A DNA stretch of 64,000 nucleotides, from assembly GCF_009730915.1 (NCBI RefSeq), contig NC_052480.1:22208419-22272418 (forward strand). Reading direction: 5' to 3'. Both the position numbers and the translations under genes were made by a program. The notes under the pieces were generated by a model. It did no database searches. It saw only the letters and a list, made by a program, of their open reading frames with translations, and was not told the DNA's origin. This DNA comes from Dioscorea cayenensis subsp. rotundata (lineage: Eukaryota; Streptophyta; Magnoliopsida; Dioscoreales; Dioscoreaceae). Shown here one piece after another: positions 47,891-60,120 of the stretch (the stretch's first letter is position 1; every line of letters begins with the position of its first letter).

Positions 47891-50800
47891 ATTTTGACAA
47901 CATGTAGTTGACCTTTTGTTACACCTTAATGTCTCCTACCCATTAATGACTTAATTGCACCCAATAATCTTACTCCTTATCTTCACCCTTTATTTATATG
48001 GGACAAACCTCATAAAGTTTTATTTTCCCTAGAATAATGAAAATATGTAAATTATTTTTGTGTTTTTAAATATCAATCAAACGGAAATGAACAAATTAAG
48101 TTTGATCTTATCAAAACACTTTGAGGTCAATTGCATTTGTTTATATATGTATGTATGATTTTAGTTAATTGTGACAGATAAGATAAATATGAAGAGGTTG
48201 CATGGCCCATGCAAGGGAGACAGGTGGCTGAAAATGAACATCACAGGGTTTGTCATGATAACAAAGAGACAATGGCAAGTTGTCTGTCTCAATTAAATCA
48301 AAGTTATGGCCCATGGCGGCTGTTGATTTCAACTATACTAGTCTTTGGTAGTTGGCCTTCTAATGGAGTTCATCCAAGTACCCAACACTTGGGTGGTACC
48401 CATTCGTTCCCTTTTTTTTTAAAAAACAAAAAATTATATATGTACATATATTCTACAAATTTAAAATAAATACGTATCCATGATTCCATGCCAAAACTAT
48501 CTAATTTGGGTATCCTTTAGGGGAAGGATGAGATTGCAAAAGTTCTAATCCTGCAAAAAAATAAATAAATAATAAAAAAATAACTGGCAAGAGTTTGGAC
48601 TCCTCTCACACACCCAATAAATCAAGGTGAGAACAGGCCCCTTTGAGTACAGGCGCCTGTTGCCCTTCTCAATATATATATATATAGGTATTTATATGTC
48701 TTCATGAATTTATATTTGCATGTATACTTGTAACAAAAAAATGTTTATATTGGTGCTGGGATTGATATAATTTCTCTTGTAAAAGTTTGAAATTACAGTA
48801 TCCCCTTGGTGAGACACGGCACAGGCCTCGGACCGTGTTGGGCTCATGGCCCGCAAGCCATGGCGGCACACGGACTGCCGTGGGTTGGGATTGGCCACTA
48901 CATGGCCCATCAGCCTACCCTCTCCGCTTCTATCTATATATATATATATATACTAGGCATTCTCCTCAATTCACATTAGAATTTTCCATAAATAAATAAG
49001 TGTAATTAAAATTTTTTTAATTATTAATATTATAAATAATATAAATAAAATTTTAAATTTAATAAAAATAAATAAATTTATTTTTTGAAACACTTTGGGA
49101 GCGTATTATAAAAATAATATAATTAAGCAACTCATACAAAAAAAACTAATGTATACTTTGGATTTGAAAGTTCTTATGGACATTTATTGCATAAATAAAT
49201 AAGTGCAATTATAATTTGTCTATTATTAATATCGTAATATAAATAAAAATTAATAAAATAATGAAAGAATATAAAATTTGAATAAAAATATATTAAAAAC
49301 AAATTAAGCATCTCTATCTTGCAATTTTAAAATTTATAATTACAATATGCTAATTTTATGGCAGAGTTTTTTTTTGTTTGGATTTGATTGGGAGAAATGA
49401 ATATATTTAAAGACTACAAATAAAATATATATATAGTACAAATAAATCAGAAAAAACTTTTAATAATTTATAATAAAATCATTAAATTAACCTTAAAAAT
49501 ATTCAGTATTTTTGAAATACATTATTAAATGAGGTATAAAAAAAGTAGTTTAGACAAGAAATAGAAATGATTAAGAATTACATTAAAACACAAAATATTT
49601 TTAATTTATTATTTTTAGTTTTAAAAAAATAGTTGAGATGATTTATATTAAATTAAAGAAATATTAAATATCTTAATTGGTTATAATTAAAAAAATAGCA
49701 TATTATTTATCTACTTTAATAATATGCATTGATAATTTGACAATATTATTTTTAGTTAAGTTGAGATGATTTGTATTAAATTAAAGAAATATTAAATATC
49801 TTAATTGATTATAATTAATAAATCGTAGATTATATATCTATTTTAATAGTATTTATAGATAATTTAAAGAAATGGATTTAAATTTTTTTTTTTGGCAAAA
49901 CAATTATTTAGCTTTTTACTACCTGCAAATTAATCCTAATAAGAACATATCAATTGTGATATTTGCAATAAAAATGATACAACCAAACAACAAATTATTG
50001 AACAATCATATTAAAAAAAATAACAAAACTATGATAATTTAAATAGTAACATAGACACTTATGTGAAAAACAAACCTATACCAAGAGAGGGATTGTTATT
50101 CATCTTCATTAAAATATGGACAATATATATTAACATTATCATTTAATTTCTTTCATTTTAGATTTTTCATCTTCTTCTACAATTATCAATTCATCTTCCC
50201 ATAAACCAAATCTATATCATTTAATAAATATGAAAGTATTGATAATTTAAAATAAAATAAAATAAAATAAAGGCCATGTTGTAATTTAATGTAACACCAA
50301 TAAATGTCGTTAATTTTTTATTCATTTAAATATAATTTTTTTATTAATAACACAATGTTTTTTCATATTTTATATAATACCAAATAAATATTGTTTATTC
50401 TTTTATAAACAAATAATTACATATAAATTTAGCAAAAAAACTTCATTTTATAAAAGCCATTCGTTTCCATGAGCAGGTCTTATTAAATGTTTAATATAAA
50501 ACTAACTTAATGCCCATGATGAAATCAATTATGTTAAATCGTATAGGTTCATAATGCAATGGGAAAAAAATTTTAAAAAAAGAGTTCAAAAAAATCTTAT
50601 TTGAAACAATCTCAAATCGATTATCATCATCTGCTTTCATTAGAAGATCTTATTTAAGATAATAATATTATATATTAGTTTCCTATATTTTTTTCATATT
50701 TAATATTTAATATAATGCCAAATAAATATGGTTAATTATTTTTTAAACCAAAAATTTAAAAAAGGAAGGATTTAATGGCCATGATGAAATCAATGCCACT

Positions 50801-51256
50801 TTATATATAAAAAAATTAATATATTGTTAAATAAATATATTAAATATCAAATGATGGGCATGATGAATCAATGCCACTTTAAATATATGCAAAATAAAAT
50901 AAAATAAAAATTCTTTCTTAAAACCCTCTCCAATCAAATTACCATTTGTTTTCATTAGAGTATCATATTAAATATTTAATATAAAACCGATTTAATACCA
51001 TGATAAAATCAATGCCTATTATGTAATTAAAATTTTTAATTAATAATACCATATTTAATATAAATGAAAAATATTAAAATTATTCCTTGAATAAGTTTAT
51101 ACATTACTTTAATAGTATTTTAAGATATTTTGTTATTGTAAACGCTCCATTTTTTTAATTTTTTTTTAAATTTTTGAATTTTTTTTATTTTTAAATTTGA
51201 TATAAAAATCAAGATTTTTATGAGTTGGGCAGTAAAGTATCTTACTGCTTTGTTGG
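47891..51256. other. AT-rich intergenic DNA with local repeats
   Basis: No gene supported. Includes a two-copy repeat (GTTGAGATGATTT.TATTAAA..AAAGAAATATTAAATATC) at about 49631-49700 and 49758-49820. There is also a three-copy degenerate repeat ending CATGATGAAATCAATGCC (50340-51020), and a TATATA tract at 48932-48950. Confidence 0.5.
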
Positions 51257-51264
51257 TGTGAAGG

Positions 51265-52748
51265 TAGGGGTGAGCAAAATCGGGTACCTGATCCGGTTTT
51301 GAAAACCGGATTGCGTACCCTATTTTTTGGATTAGCAAAAACTTGACCCGTATCTAACCTGGTTTAAATCGGGTACCAAATACTCGGTTTAAACCAGATC
51401 GAATATCCGGAACATTACATAAAAAGCAAATTTGAAAAACTTATAACTTAGCATTAAACTCCTATATTATTCTCCATACAACTAGACCTGTCCAAGGGCT
51501 GGGCTACCCGCCCAAGCTCGAAGGCCCGTCTGAAAAATGGGAGGGCTTGGACAAATATATAAGACCTGATGTCCGGGCCTTGGACAAAAAAAGAAGCCCA
51601 TTTTAAAAGCCCGACCCGGCTCGGCTCGGTCCGAATTATAAAATATATTTATTAATTAGTTTTGTATATATTTATATATATAATGTTTTGAATTTCCATT
51701 GATTATTTATTAATTAGTTTTATATATACTTATATAATATATATTTATTATTTATTGTCATTGATTATAATGGTTTGAATTTAGTTGTTGTAATTGTATA
51801 AATATTTGCATTTGGTATTTTAATTTTTAAGTGTTTTATAGAATAATATTTGGTCATATTCACATATTAATATTATTGTTAAAAATTTTTTTATAACATA
51901 TATATTATTTGATGAAAAACCTATTCGGGCGGGTTTGGGCGGGCCTTGGGTAGAGGTCATTAAATTTGAAAGGGTTTTGGTAAGGGTTAAGGCCCAGATT
52001 TTCGGGCCGGACCGGGCTTGGACAAACTTGAATTTTAGTAATTATGGATAAAGCCCGGCCAGAACCCGGCCCGGCCCGGCCCATGGACAGGTCTACATAC
52101 AACAAAAGTCATAATAAAAATAATAAAAAAATTTATCAATCTTAGATTCTTAGGCATTATAAAAAAAAAATTCAAATATCTTCTGAAGCAATATCAAGCA
52201 TTTCATCAATAATGATCATTAGTTACTAGTGAAATAAAAGATTTAATGCCCGCTAGAGAAGAAGAGACCGGGTAATAGCTGTTGAGAACTAGGAGACATG
52301 GATTTGAAATTTTTTTCTTTTTACTTTTAACTCCAATAAAATTTAAATTTATTAATATATATATAACTATATAGGTATATAACTGTGATTTGATTAGGCA
52401 TTTGGCTATATTTTTTTATTTTTAGCCCTTGTAAAATTTAAATTTGTTAATGTACATATATATAGATAAAGGGTTTAGATGAGGGATTTGAATTTTTTGT
52501 TTTCATTTTTACTTTTTAGGCCATATAAAATTTAAAATTAATATATATATAATATAATAAAAATTAAAAACCGGATTATTCGGATACCAAATTTTTAATT
52601 TCTTCCAACCTGAATCTGACTTGGTTTTCATCTAAAAAATTTGGATCGGGTACCCGATCCTTTTTTCGGATCCGGTACCCAAAAAATTCAAGTCAAAAAA
52701 TCAGATACTGAATCAGATCATCGGATCCGGATTTTTTTATCATCCCTA
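51265..52748. mobile_element. hAT element (outer) with 8 bp target duplication
   Basis: The left end TAGGGGTGAGCAAAATCGGG is mirrored on the minus strand by TAGGGATGATAAAAAAATCC. Flanks are TGTGAAGG (51257-51264) and TGCGAAGG (52749-52756), an 8 bp target duplication with one difference. The interior carries GGGTACC.GATCCGG-type subterminal repeats and no transposase, so it is non-autonomous. It is split by the inner hAT element. Confidence 0.85.
51483..52095. mobile_element. hAT element (inner, nested) with perfect 8 bp target duplication
   Basis: The left end TAGACCTGTCCAAGGGCTGG and right end TAGACCTGTCCATGGGCCGG (minus strand) are bordered by CATACAAC on both sides (51475-51482 and 52096-52103). 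613 bp, GGCCCGG-rich subterminal repeats, AT-rich middle, no gene. Its perfect target duplication against the imperfect one of the outer element agrees with it being the younger insertion. Confidence 0.92.
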
Positions 52749-52756
52749 TGCGAAGG

Positions 52757-55109
52757 TGACGAACAAGTCCTTGTAATTAATATGAGAAAAATGTACCACA
52801 TTTAACTCAGTTTACTTTAGTTATTTCTATAAAAAAATAATTTGGTGTGAATACTTGATTAATTACAGGTATAAATTAAAAACAAAACTATGTTACCGGT
52901 TTATTTTATTTTATTTATTTATTTTCAATGTTTCTTTTTTAAAGAAAAATTCATTTTCACAATATAATCTAACTTGATTTATATTTGACAAAATTCTAAT
53001 TCTTCTTTTTTATTACCTAATTTTATTAGGTGAGGGCCAAGTCTTTTTTCATAATCAGCTTAACTTTTCTTTCTTTCTAATTTATTAAAATTTAATTAAG
53101 GAAATAACTTTCACCATTTTTTTGTGCATATACCTATCAATTTAGGAAAATTTGCTATCTTATCACGAATATTTTTTTATTTTAAAATCCTAAAATGCAA
53201 AATGCGTGCATTTTTAGTTAATTGAAAAGTATAATATATTTTTTGTTTTATTTTGTTTTATTTTTTATTTTTCGTTTTTTTTACAGATGTGAACAAATCA
53301 TGTTAGGCACCTACATGAACGATGAGTTAATAACTCAATTCATCTATGTCTTCAGCCTGATTGAATTAAGATTCGAACCCATTTCCTCAATAAAGATATA
53401 AATACTTTAAGGAAATTAGTATAATAGACCAAAAAAATCATTTACTTGAAATTAAAATTCTAAATAAAAGTTATGGGAAAACACAAACCAAGTAAGAAAT
53501 TTGGTATAACAAACCGAGAAATGTTATTATTAGTGGAGTTAGACTTACATACACTGGCCTAATATATATATAGTAAATTTGTTTTAAAAATGAGGTTACT
53601 TATATGCCCCTACAAACTCGACTAATTGCATGTATGCATACTAAATGAATCCAATTATTATGTGCACCTAAAAGCTTGATTTTTTTGAACTTTTTCCATA
53701 CATGCCCTTTTGCCCGATATACAACATCAACATATATTATTAAATGTTGAATAATTAAAAATATATATACATCTATGCTTCTCAAAATTTAATAGGTTGT
53801 TAAGTTAATATATTTTCATATATACTCCAAAAAATATTTAAGCATATAACACATGTTATATTCATTATATCTAGATGAAAAAATAAACATCATTAAAGTA
53901 GTTTAGAAATGTAAATAAAATTCGATTTTAAGTAATATAAAAAAAATAGTTATATAATTTATATTATATTTTTATGTGTGCCAAAGAGGTATATATATGT
54001 GATATTAAAAAATCAAATGTCTAAAGATATACATAATATTTGGTTTTATTGATCGGTATACACTCAAAAAAATAATAAATCACTTATATAATAGATTAAT
54101 GGAAGAAATTACACAATAAGGAAGAGAATCAATTACAAATAAAGCAACTAGAAGAAAAATTGAAAGAAAAAGATCCCAAAGGAACATGCACAATTTTCAT
54201 ATATTTGATTGGTTATGACCAAGTTTCTTTCTATTTTTGCATCTTTCTTCTCCTTACTTTATATATTATATAGCAAAAAAAGACCTCTTAATTCTAAAAT
54301 TTACATATTTTTCATTTTTTCTAATCTGCCACAAAACTTTTATTATTATTATTATTTTTTTACAAAATGTATTGGCCACATTAGATGCGTGTACTAGCTT
54401 TCTAAATATATCATGCATCTTTATTTTATGTTGCAAGTAGAGTAAATCTCTTATCTTTACATATGAATTTTAAATTTTACATAACTCTAAATTCTAAATT
54501 CAAAATTTTTACAATTATATCCAATTAAAATTAAGGGATTAAAACCTCTCTCAATAATCTGCCCAGAGAATTTCATATATTAGATTTTAAAAATGAGAAA
54601 ACATTTTTAAAAACATATAAAGATGCACTACCACTCAAGATCTTGGAAAAATAGGACAATACAAGATTCCTAAATAATTGCTTTATTTGGATTGATTACC
54701 ACCATTTATTCAAAAACTCATTAATAGTAGTTCAGAAATATTTTGTTCTAAAATATTAATAGTTGTTTTTTTTATAAATATAAATTAGACAAACCACATA
54801 TCAAGGAGCATATGCATCATCAAAAATTGATTATTTTTCTCGTACTCACTCACTTAACAGATATGAGAATTGGGTTGTAGGTCGCTCTCACAATCAAGAA
54901 CTTTTTTTTGACACTACTTTATCCAACGCATTTTGAATTCTGGGCAATGAAAGTTTCTCTAAGACACCTTAATGAGGTTAATATCATTATACCAATGATT
55001 CTTTGGTTTGTTGTTTTTTCTTTCAAAAAAATTCTTTCCAAATATATTTTTTTGTTATTTTCACTTCCTACTGTCCAATTTCTCTTATATGTGAATATTT
55101 TTAACAGCA

Positions 55110-55151
<42 letters not shown>

Positions 55152-55456
55152 ACTTAATTTAGTTCACAGTGAAAATTTTCGCAAATTTCAATTAAAACTA
55201 TACATAAAAAAAATATCAAACAAAATATCGGTTTGTTCATATATATATATATATATATATGCACACAAGAAAAAGCCGATGTTTTTAAATAGTCTAAAAC
55301 TATTTGCATAAACACAATAACATATAAGAAACCAAAAGAAAATCCAAAATTTAAGCACTGAATTTTTATTAAATCTTAAAAACTCAAGTGTCAAAAGACA
55401 CTCACAAGTAACTGCATTAACTAACAAACATGCATTGGCAGCATTGCATTGCAAAA
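52757..55456. other. AT-rich intergenic DNA
   Basis: No gene supported. TATATA tracts at 55114-55147 and 55237-55260. A GATTCGAACCC string near 53371 resembles a box B but has no partner box A. Confidence 0.5.
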
Positions 55457-55911
55457 CTAGCACTTGAACTCATAGCTAACAACAGGGAAATCCTGTGGAG
55501 TTAGCCATGCATACTTGAACTTCACCGGCGATCCCTGCGATATCGGCTTGCCATCATTAACAATACACCGGTCCGTACCAGCCTCCGGCCTGATCGCCGT
55601 CTTGTTGACAGGTTCAACACTGTTCAGTCCAAAGCATTGCACATGTACATTCACTGCAGTGCATTTTTCACAGTTGTTGCTCACTGTGACTTCATACTCT
55701 GGATCTCCTTCCACAACGCTTCCAGTTTTCACAAGATTAACAGCAATGTCACTTCCTGTGCATTGTTGTCCATTGCCTGCAATCAATTTGATAAATTACT
55801 GCAATTTATCAAAAACAAACAAGGCTAATAATAAGAGAATTTTTATAACTTACATTGCAGGGAAAAAAGCATGAGAGAAGCAATGAAAAGGATGAGAGAA
55901 TTTGATGCCAT
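55457..55911 (-). CDS. TPD1-like secreted protein (two exons)
   Basis: Exon 1 55854-55911 (MASNSLILFIASLMLFSLQ, signal peptide), GTAAGT donor; exon 2 55457-55776 after TTGCAG. The intron is only 77 bp. The product is 125 residues. Six TPD1-type cysteines follow the signal: QQCTGSDIAVN, SNNCEKC, VQCFGLNSVEPVN, RCIVNDGKPISQG and a terminal EFKC. It shares order and spacing with the gene at 46818-47768 but ends directly after the last Cys. Probably an older duplicate of that gene. Secreted; receptor unknown. It lies 268 bp downstream of the ACR gene's stop, on the same strand. Confidence 0.9.
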
Positions 55912-56178
55912 TGCTTTGATTCTGTGCATTTGATTCATGAGAAGAGGTTGAGTATTAATAAAGAGAAACAATTTGGAGAGGAGATCAAGGATATCAGCAC
56001 TGAATCTTAGTATTCAATTCATGATAATGACTTTCAGTTTATACACAATGTATGTATGGAAACTAATATCTGTGAAATATATACAGAGAATCACATTGTT
56101 GTGATTTGTTTCAATTGTTTACTATCTTAGTGATCAGAATCAATTTGTTTCTATTTCTTGTTCAAGAGCAGGATCGAA

Positions 56179-58676
56179 TTAGCCGAAATTTCTGAAAGGA
56201 GCATCCCTTGAAGAAATTTGCAAACAAAAAAAGGCTCGCACTTGTCTCTCTTGAGATTTCGCTGGTGAAATCAAGTTCTTAACTGTCAGACTTGCTTTCC
56301 CAATTTGCTTCTTTATAGATTCGATTGTCTCAGCTTCCGCATTGTTTCTGGAAATCTCTGAAACGTAGAATGTATTGATCGCTTCGCCATTCTCTGTCGA
56401 AATCTCTGCTCGTTTAATGCACAATCCGTTTTCACGGAATATTCTAGTGATGTTTGAGAGTAGGCCTACTTTGTCTTCCGCTCTAAGTTCCAACTCCAAT
56501 CCCTCTGATGCTCGCCTTTCAATAGCAGCCTGAAGACACTGAATTATACGCTTTCGACCGGAATCTGATTGTATCGGTGACCCATCTACATGACGAATGT
56601 AATACTCCTACAACAAAACAAGACAAACATTAACAACTTCTTAGACAGACATCATATCTGTGTAATGTACATGTTAGCTAATCTATACCTGATATGCTTC
56701 CTCATTGCCAGTGTTTACAGTGCCATGAAACACAACGTAGTTCATATCAGTAAGAGTGCAAACAGTATCAAAGAGAAGCTTAGGCCTATCCTTACACTTC
56801 AAAATCACAACAGTATAGTCTCTCTCGACGCAATCCATAACAACAACATTTGGCCTCTTCAATGTCTCCTCTCCGTCAGACATTCTAACTCTTTCATAGT
56901 CCCTATCATCAAACATCATCTGATGAAGTCTTCTCTCAGTGTGAGTAACAACCCCGGAAACCGACATATTTGGTGTCTTCACCTCACTGTCACCCTTCAA
57001 GACATTGCATAGAAATTGCTTAATTGTTGAGAGTCTGTCAGTGTCTTCAATAGGCCGCCTCTTAGACTCATCGGTCACATGCAACACAGCGGCGATTCGA
57101 GCATTGTGAGTCCACACCTTCGCCTTCACTACATTGCATTTTAAATTAGTAAGTCCTGCGCAAACTTCGGACAATAATCCAGGCCTGTCAGAACCTATCA
57201 GCTCAATCGAAGTGTACTTTTCGGAAGGCGTAACACCTACAGAGCTCCTGACTGAAGAATCCAAGCAGCATGCATCTGTTTCCAATCTCTAAAAAAAATT
57301 ATACATGAAATTTGGTTAATTTAGTTCTAAATTTTCTACATCAATATCAAATCAGAAAAAAATTTCATGCTTACTCCTTGTATGCAATTGAGAATCTCTT
57401 TGTCCCATACTTTGTTTCCATCACCATCAGTGACATTGAAAACTGAAAGTTTCAATTCATAACATGAGAAAAATGTACAAATTCAAGCCTGTATATTCTT
57501 TATACTCGTTTTCATCTTCTGATTTCATAATGTTCGATAAAACTCTCACTTGATATGTGATCCACAATATATATTTATGTTTAATTTTTTAAACAATGAG
57601 ACACTGATAGACTAAATCACCATCCTCTTCCAACCAGAATTTAATGTCAACCGGGTAAAATGAATTAAGAATAGTATACTTTGGATCATATATAACTCTG
57701 CAATTGTCAGCTCCAAGCCCAAATAAGAAAGAGGGCTGCCATGTTGGCAGCTGAGAGCCAGCAATTAAACTTTTGTTTAAACACAAGAGCCATGAACCTT
57801 GTTGTTTGGTTTTTGAAACAACTAATAAGATACTAAAGTGGCAAAATTTGATCGGCTTGATAGACTATATCACCATCCACTTCTAACCTGAATTTCATAT
57901 CAACTGGGTAACATGAATTAGTAATAGTATAGTTTGGATTATATATAACACTATCAATGCTATCCCCAAGCCTAGATGAAAATAGAGGAGAGTAGCCATG
58001 CAGGGCAGCTGACAGCCAGCGGTTAAACTTTTGTCATAACATAAAAACATAAATCTTCTTCTTGTTGTTGTTAATCATTTGGATTGTATATCTAGTGGCA
58101 GTTATATTGGCATTTTGAAAGTAGACAACAAAAATGAACATTATGGCAAAGTACACAAGGAAAAATACGGCATTAGTCCGACATTATACATACCATCCAT
58201 GAACCAACTGCCATCAGAGGATATGTATGCTTTGGTGATGATGAGATGAAGATCAATAAGGACTTGAATCACTTCAAGAAGCACACCATGCTTCTTAACA
58301 CAATCAACCTTAACAACATATCAATGTTTTCTTCAATCAGTAATCAATCATACTAAGTAAAACAACATCTTTGGAGAAAAAATTTACCTTAATAACAGTG
58401 GCATTATCACAAGATTCATTGTCAATCACAACCCTGAACAACAAAAGGTCACAGAATGTTAACCCTAGAACAAATCCAAAGTTGTTTTGTTCACATCAAA
58501 GAGACAACTTTTTCATTGAAAAAAATAACAAATGAACATGAACTTCAAAATCAATGAAAGATTAAAAAGAAAAAGAAGAAGAAGAAGAGAGCAACATACC
58601 TTGGAGGATTCAACCTGGAAATGAGCCTTGCAAACACATCATCCTCAACATCAAAAACATCACCATAACTGTCCAT
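56179..58676 (-). CDS. ACT-domain-repeat (ACR) protein, six exons
   Basis: Exons 58600-58676, 58388-58433, 58194-58308, 57375-57442, 56689-57288 and 56179-56607, all GT-AG and in phase, give about 444 residues. Four ACT-like units are visible: PPRVVIDNESCDNATVIKVD then WFMDVFNVTDGDGNKV; YTSIELIGSDRPGLLSEVCA; YTVVILKCKDRPKLLFDTVC then EYYIRHVDGSP; and LELELRAEDKVGLLSNITRI. ACT domains bind small ligands such as amino acids. Plant ACR proteins are thought to be amino-acid sensors related to bacterial GlnD, without its enzyme part. The start MDSYGDVFDVEDDVFARL is the usual N-terminus. The C-terminus (after KSQERQVRAFF) is atypical and may be species-specific. Confidence 0.93.
57598..58075 (-). 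repeat. Coding-like tandem repeat in ACR intron 3
   Basis: Two copies (57598-57810, 57850-58070; offset about 254 bp) on the gene's strand. One reads VIYDPKYTILNSFYPVDIKF, WLEEDGDLVYQ; the other VIYNPNYTITNSCYPVDMKF, RLEVDGDIVYQ. The conserved phase suggests they come from an exon of an unidentified gene. They enlarge the intron to about 750 bp, while the gene's other introns are under 170 bp. Confidence 0.6.
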
Positions 58677-58905
58677 GAAGCTCAAAAGCTGGCAAACTTT
58701 CAAGGTTTGAAGAGAAGGAGATGTAGAAATATTGCTAAATTTGAGCACAGAGATTGAAAATAGAGCTTCCAGAAAGGAAGAAAGATGAGAAAGATGAGAA
58801 GAGTCTTGGAAGTGACAGTGTGAATGGTTGAACAGAGGATGGAGAAAATCCAAAGCTCTTTGTTTTGGAAATCAATGCCTGGGATTCTTATGTATACACC
58901 CCTGC
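58677..58905 (-). promoter_or_regulatory. 5' leader/promoter of the ACR gene
   Basis: Transcribed-looking leader with AGAAAG/TCTTCC tracts; GTGTATACATAAGAATCCC (about 58884-58902, minus strand) is a possible TATA box about 215 bp before the ATG. Confidence 0.35.
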
Positions 58906-58919
58906 AAAACCTCATATTT

Positions 58920-58972
58920 TGTAAGGTTATTTATGTTAGTAATATTAATTAAAGGCATTTTTTTTTAGTATA

Positions 58973-59003
<31 letters not shown>

Positions 59004-59650
59004 TAGAATTTTAAAATTTTTTATTATATTTCATGGAAGTCCCCTGTTTTTTTAATTTATTTTAATTTGTGAGGCATGAGTTTTTATAGTTTGTATGGAG
59101 TCTTCCCTTTGAACAAGTCTTATTTTAAGTTTCAAAGGATGTGGAAACCATGCAAACATTTGACAAATTCAATTTTTTTGGTTTGAAAATGCGCCAAACA
59201 TGAGTTGTTTATTTCATTATTTTTTTTACAAAAATTAAATATAAAATTTCAATGAGTTAGTTGGATAGCTACTGAAAATTTAAAAAAATAAATAAATATG
59301 ATATATTCACTCCAAAATAAGGTGTATTTTATTTTTTTAATCTTAATACAAGATTTCAATATTAATTAATTTAATTATATATTTCCTTACATTACAATTT
59401 TAAACATAGGCTTTATGGGGAAAAAAATTAAAGTAGAGTTACAAAAATTGTCTCTTAACTCTCGAGCGGAGTCTCTGGAAGGCTTTTTATGCATATTGTT
59501 AAAATGGGGATGTGAAGTGGTAGTGCCTCACTTCGATTAGCAAATTCACTATTAAATTTTTTTATCGTTTTCTGAACTACGGGGGTCTCGGGTAGTAGAT
59601 GATTGTCACTTTTAAAAGTCTATTTGTCCGAAAAAAATCAACATTTTCAA
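58920..59650. other. Intergenic
   Basis: AT-rich, with a TATATA tract at 58979-59003; no gene seen. Confidence 0.5.
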
Positions 59651-59654
59651 TTAA

Positions 59655-60120
59655 CTAGCTTGGAAAAAAAAAATTCTTGCTCTCAAAAATTTGGCTAAGA
59701 GAAAGTGTAACATTTTGCCAACTACAACATGTATCTTATGTCACTCGGCATGAGAATATATAGACCACCTATTTCTTTATTGTGGTTTTGCGAAACAGAT
59801 TTGGGCCTATTTTGGGTGTCTTCTTCAGCTTCCAGTTGTTCCTTCTCTCTAAGAAGTATGGTCTTCATGGGGAATGGCTCTGCGACCTTTTGTGGTGGAA
59901 TTCGGAGATTTGCTCATCCGAGCAATCATTTAGAATATTTGGCTAAAACGGAATGCATGCATCTTTAATGATAAATCTTTGCATGTGTCTTCAATTATCT
60001 TAAAAATTGTTCATATACTTCTTTTGTAGTTCTTTACAGCACCAAAAGAAAAAGAGGTCAAAGCCAGAGAATTTCATAGTGACTGTCGACGCAGTCTTGA
60101 GTTTATGATATCCCATTCTT
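59655..60120 (+). pseudogene. LINE 3' fragment (zf-RVT region)
   Basis: Plus strand, one phase with stops: LAKRKCNILPTTTCILCHSA, EYIDHLFLYCGFAKQIWAYF, GCLLQLPVVP, then NIWLKRNACIFNDKSLHVSS and IILKIVHILLL. This is the zinc-binding region that follows reverse transcriptase in plant L1-type LINEs (C..C...H...C). Everything upstream is missing, as expected for 5'-truncated insertion. Stops replace at least three positions. Confidence 0.75.

Noticed and set aside
53340-53410. GATTCGAACCC box B-like string (reverse orientation)
   Set aside because: No paired box A, no A-rich tail and no foldable tRNA; too little to call a SINE.
59729-59968. 79-codon frame read as a new protein
   Set aside because: It is off-phase; the neighbouring phase matches the zinc-binding 3' part of a LINE.
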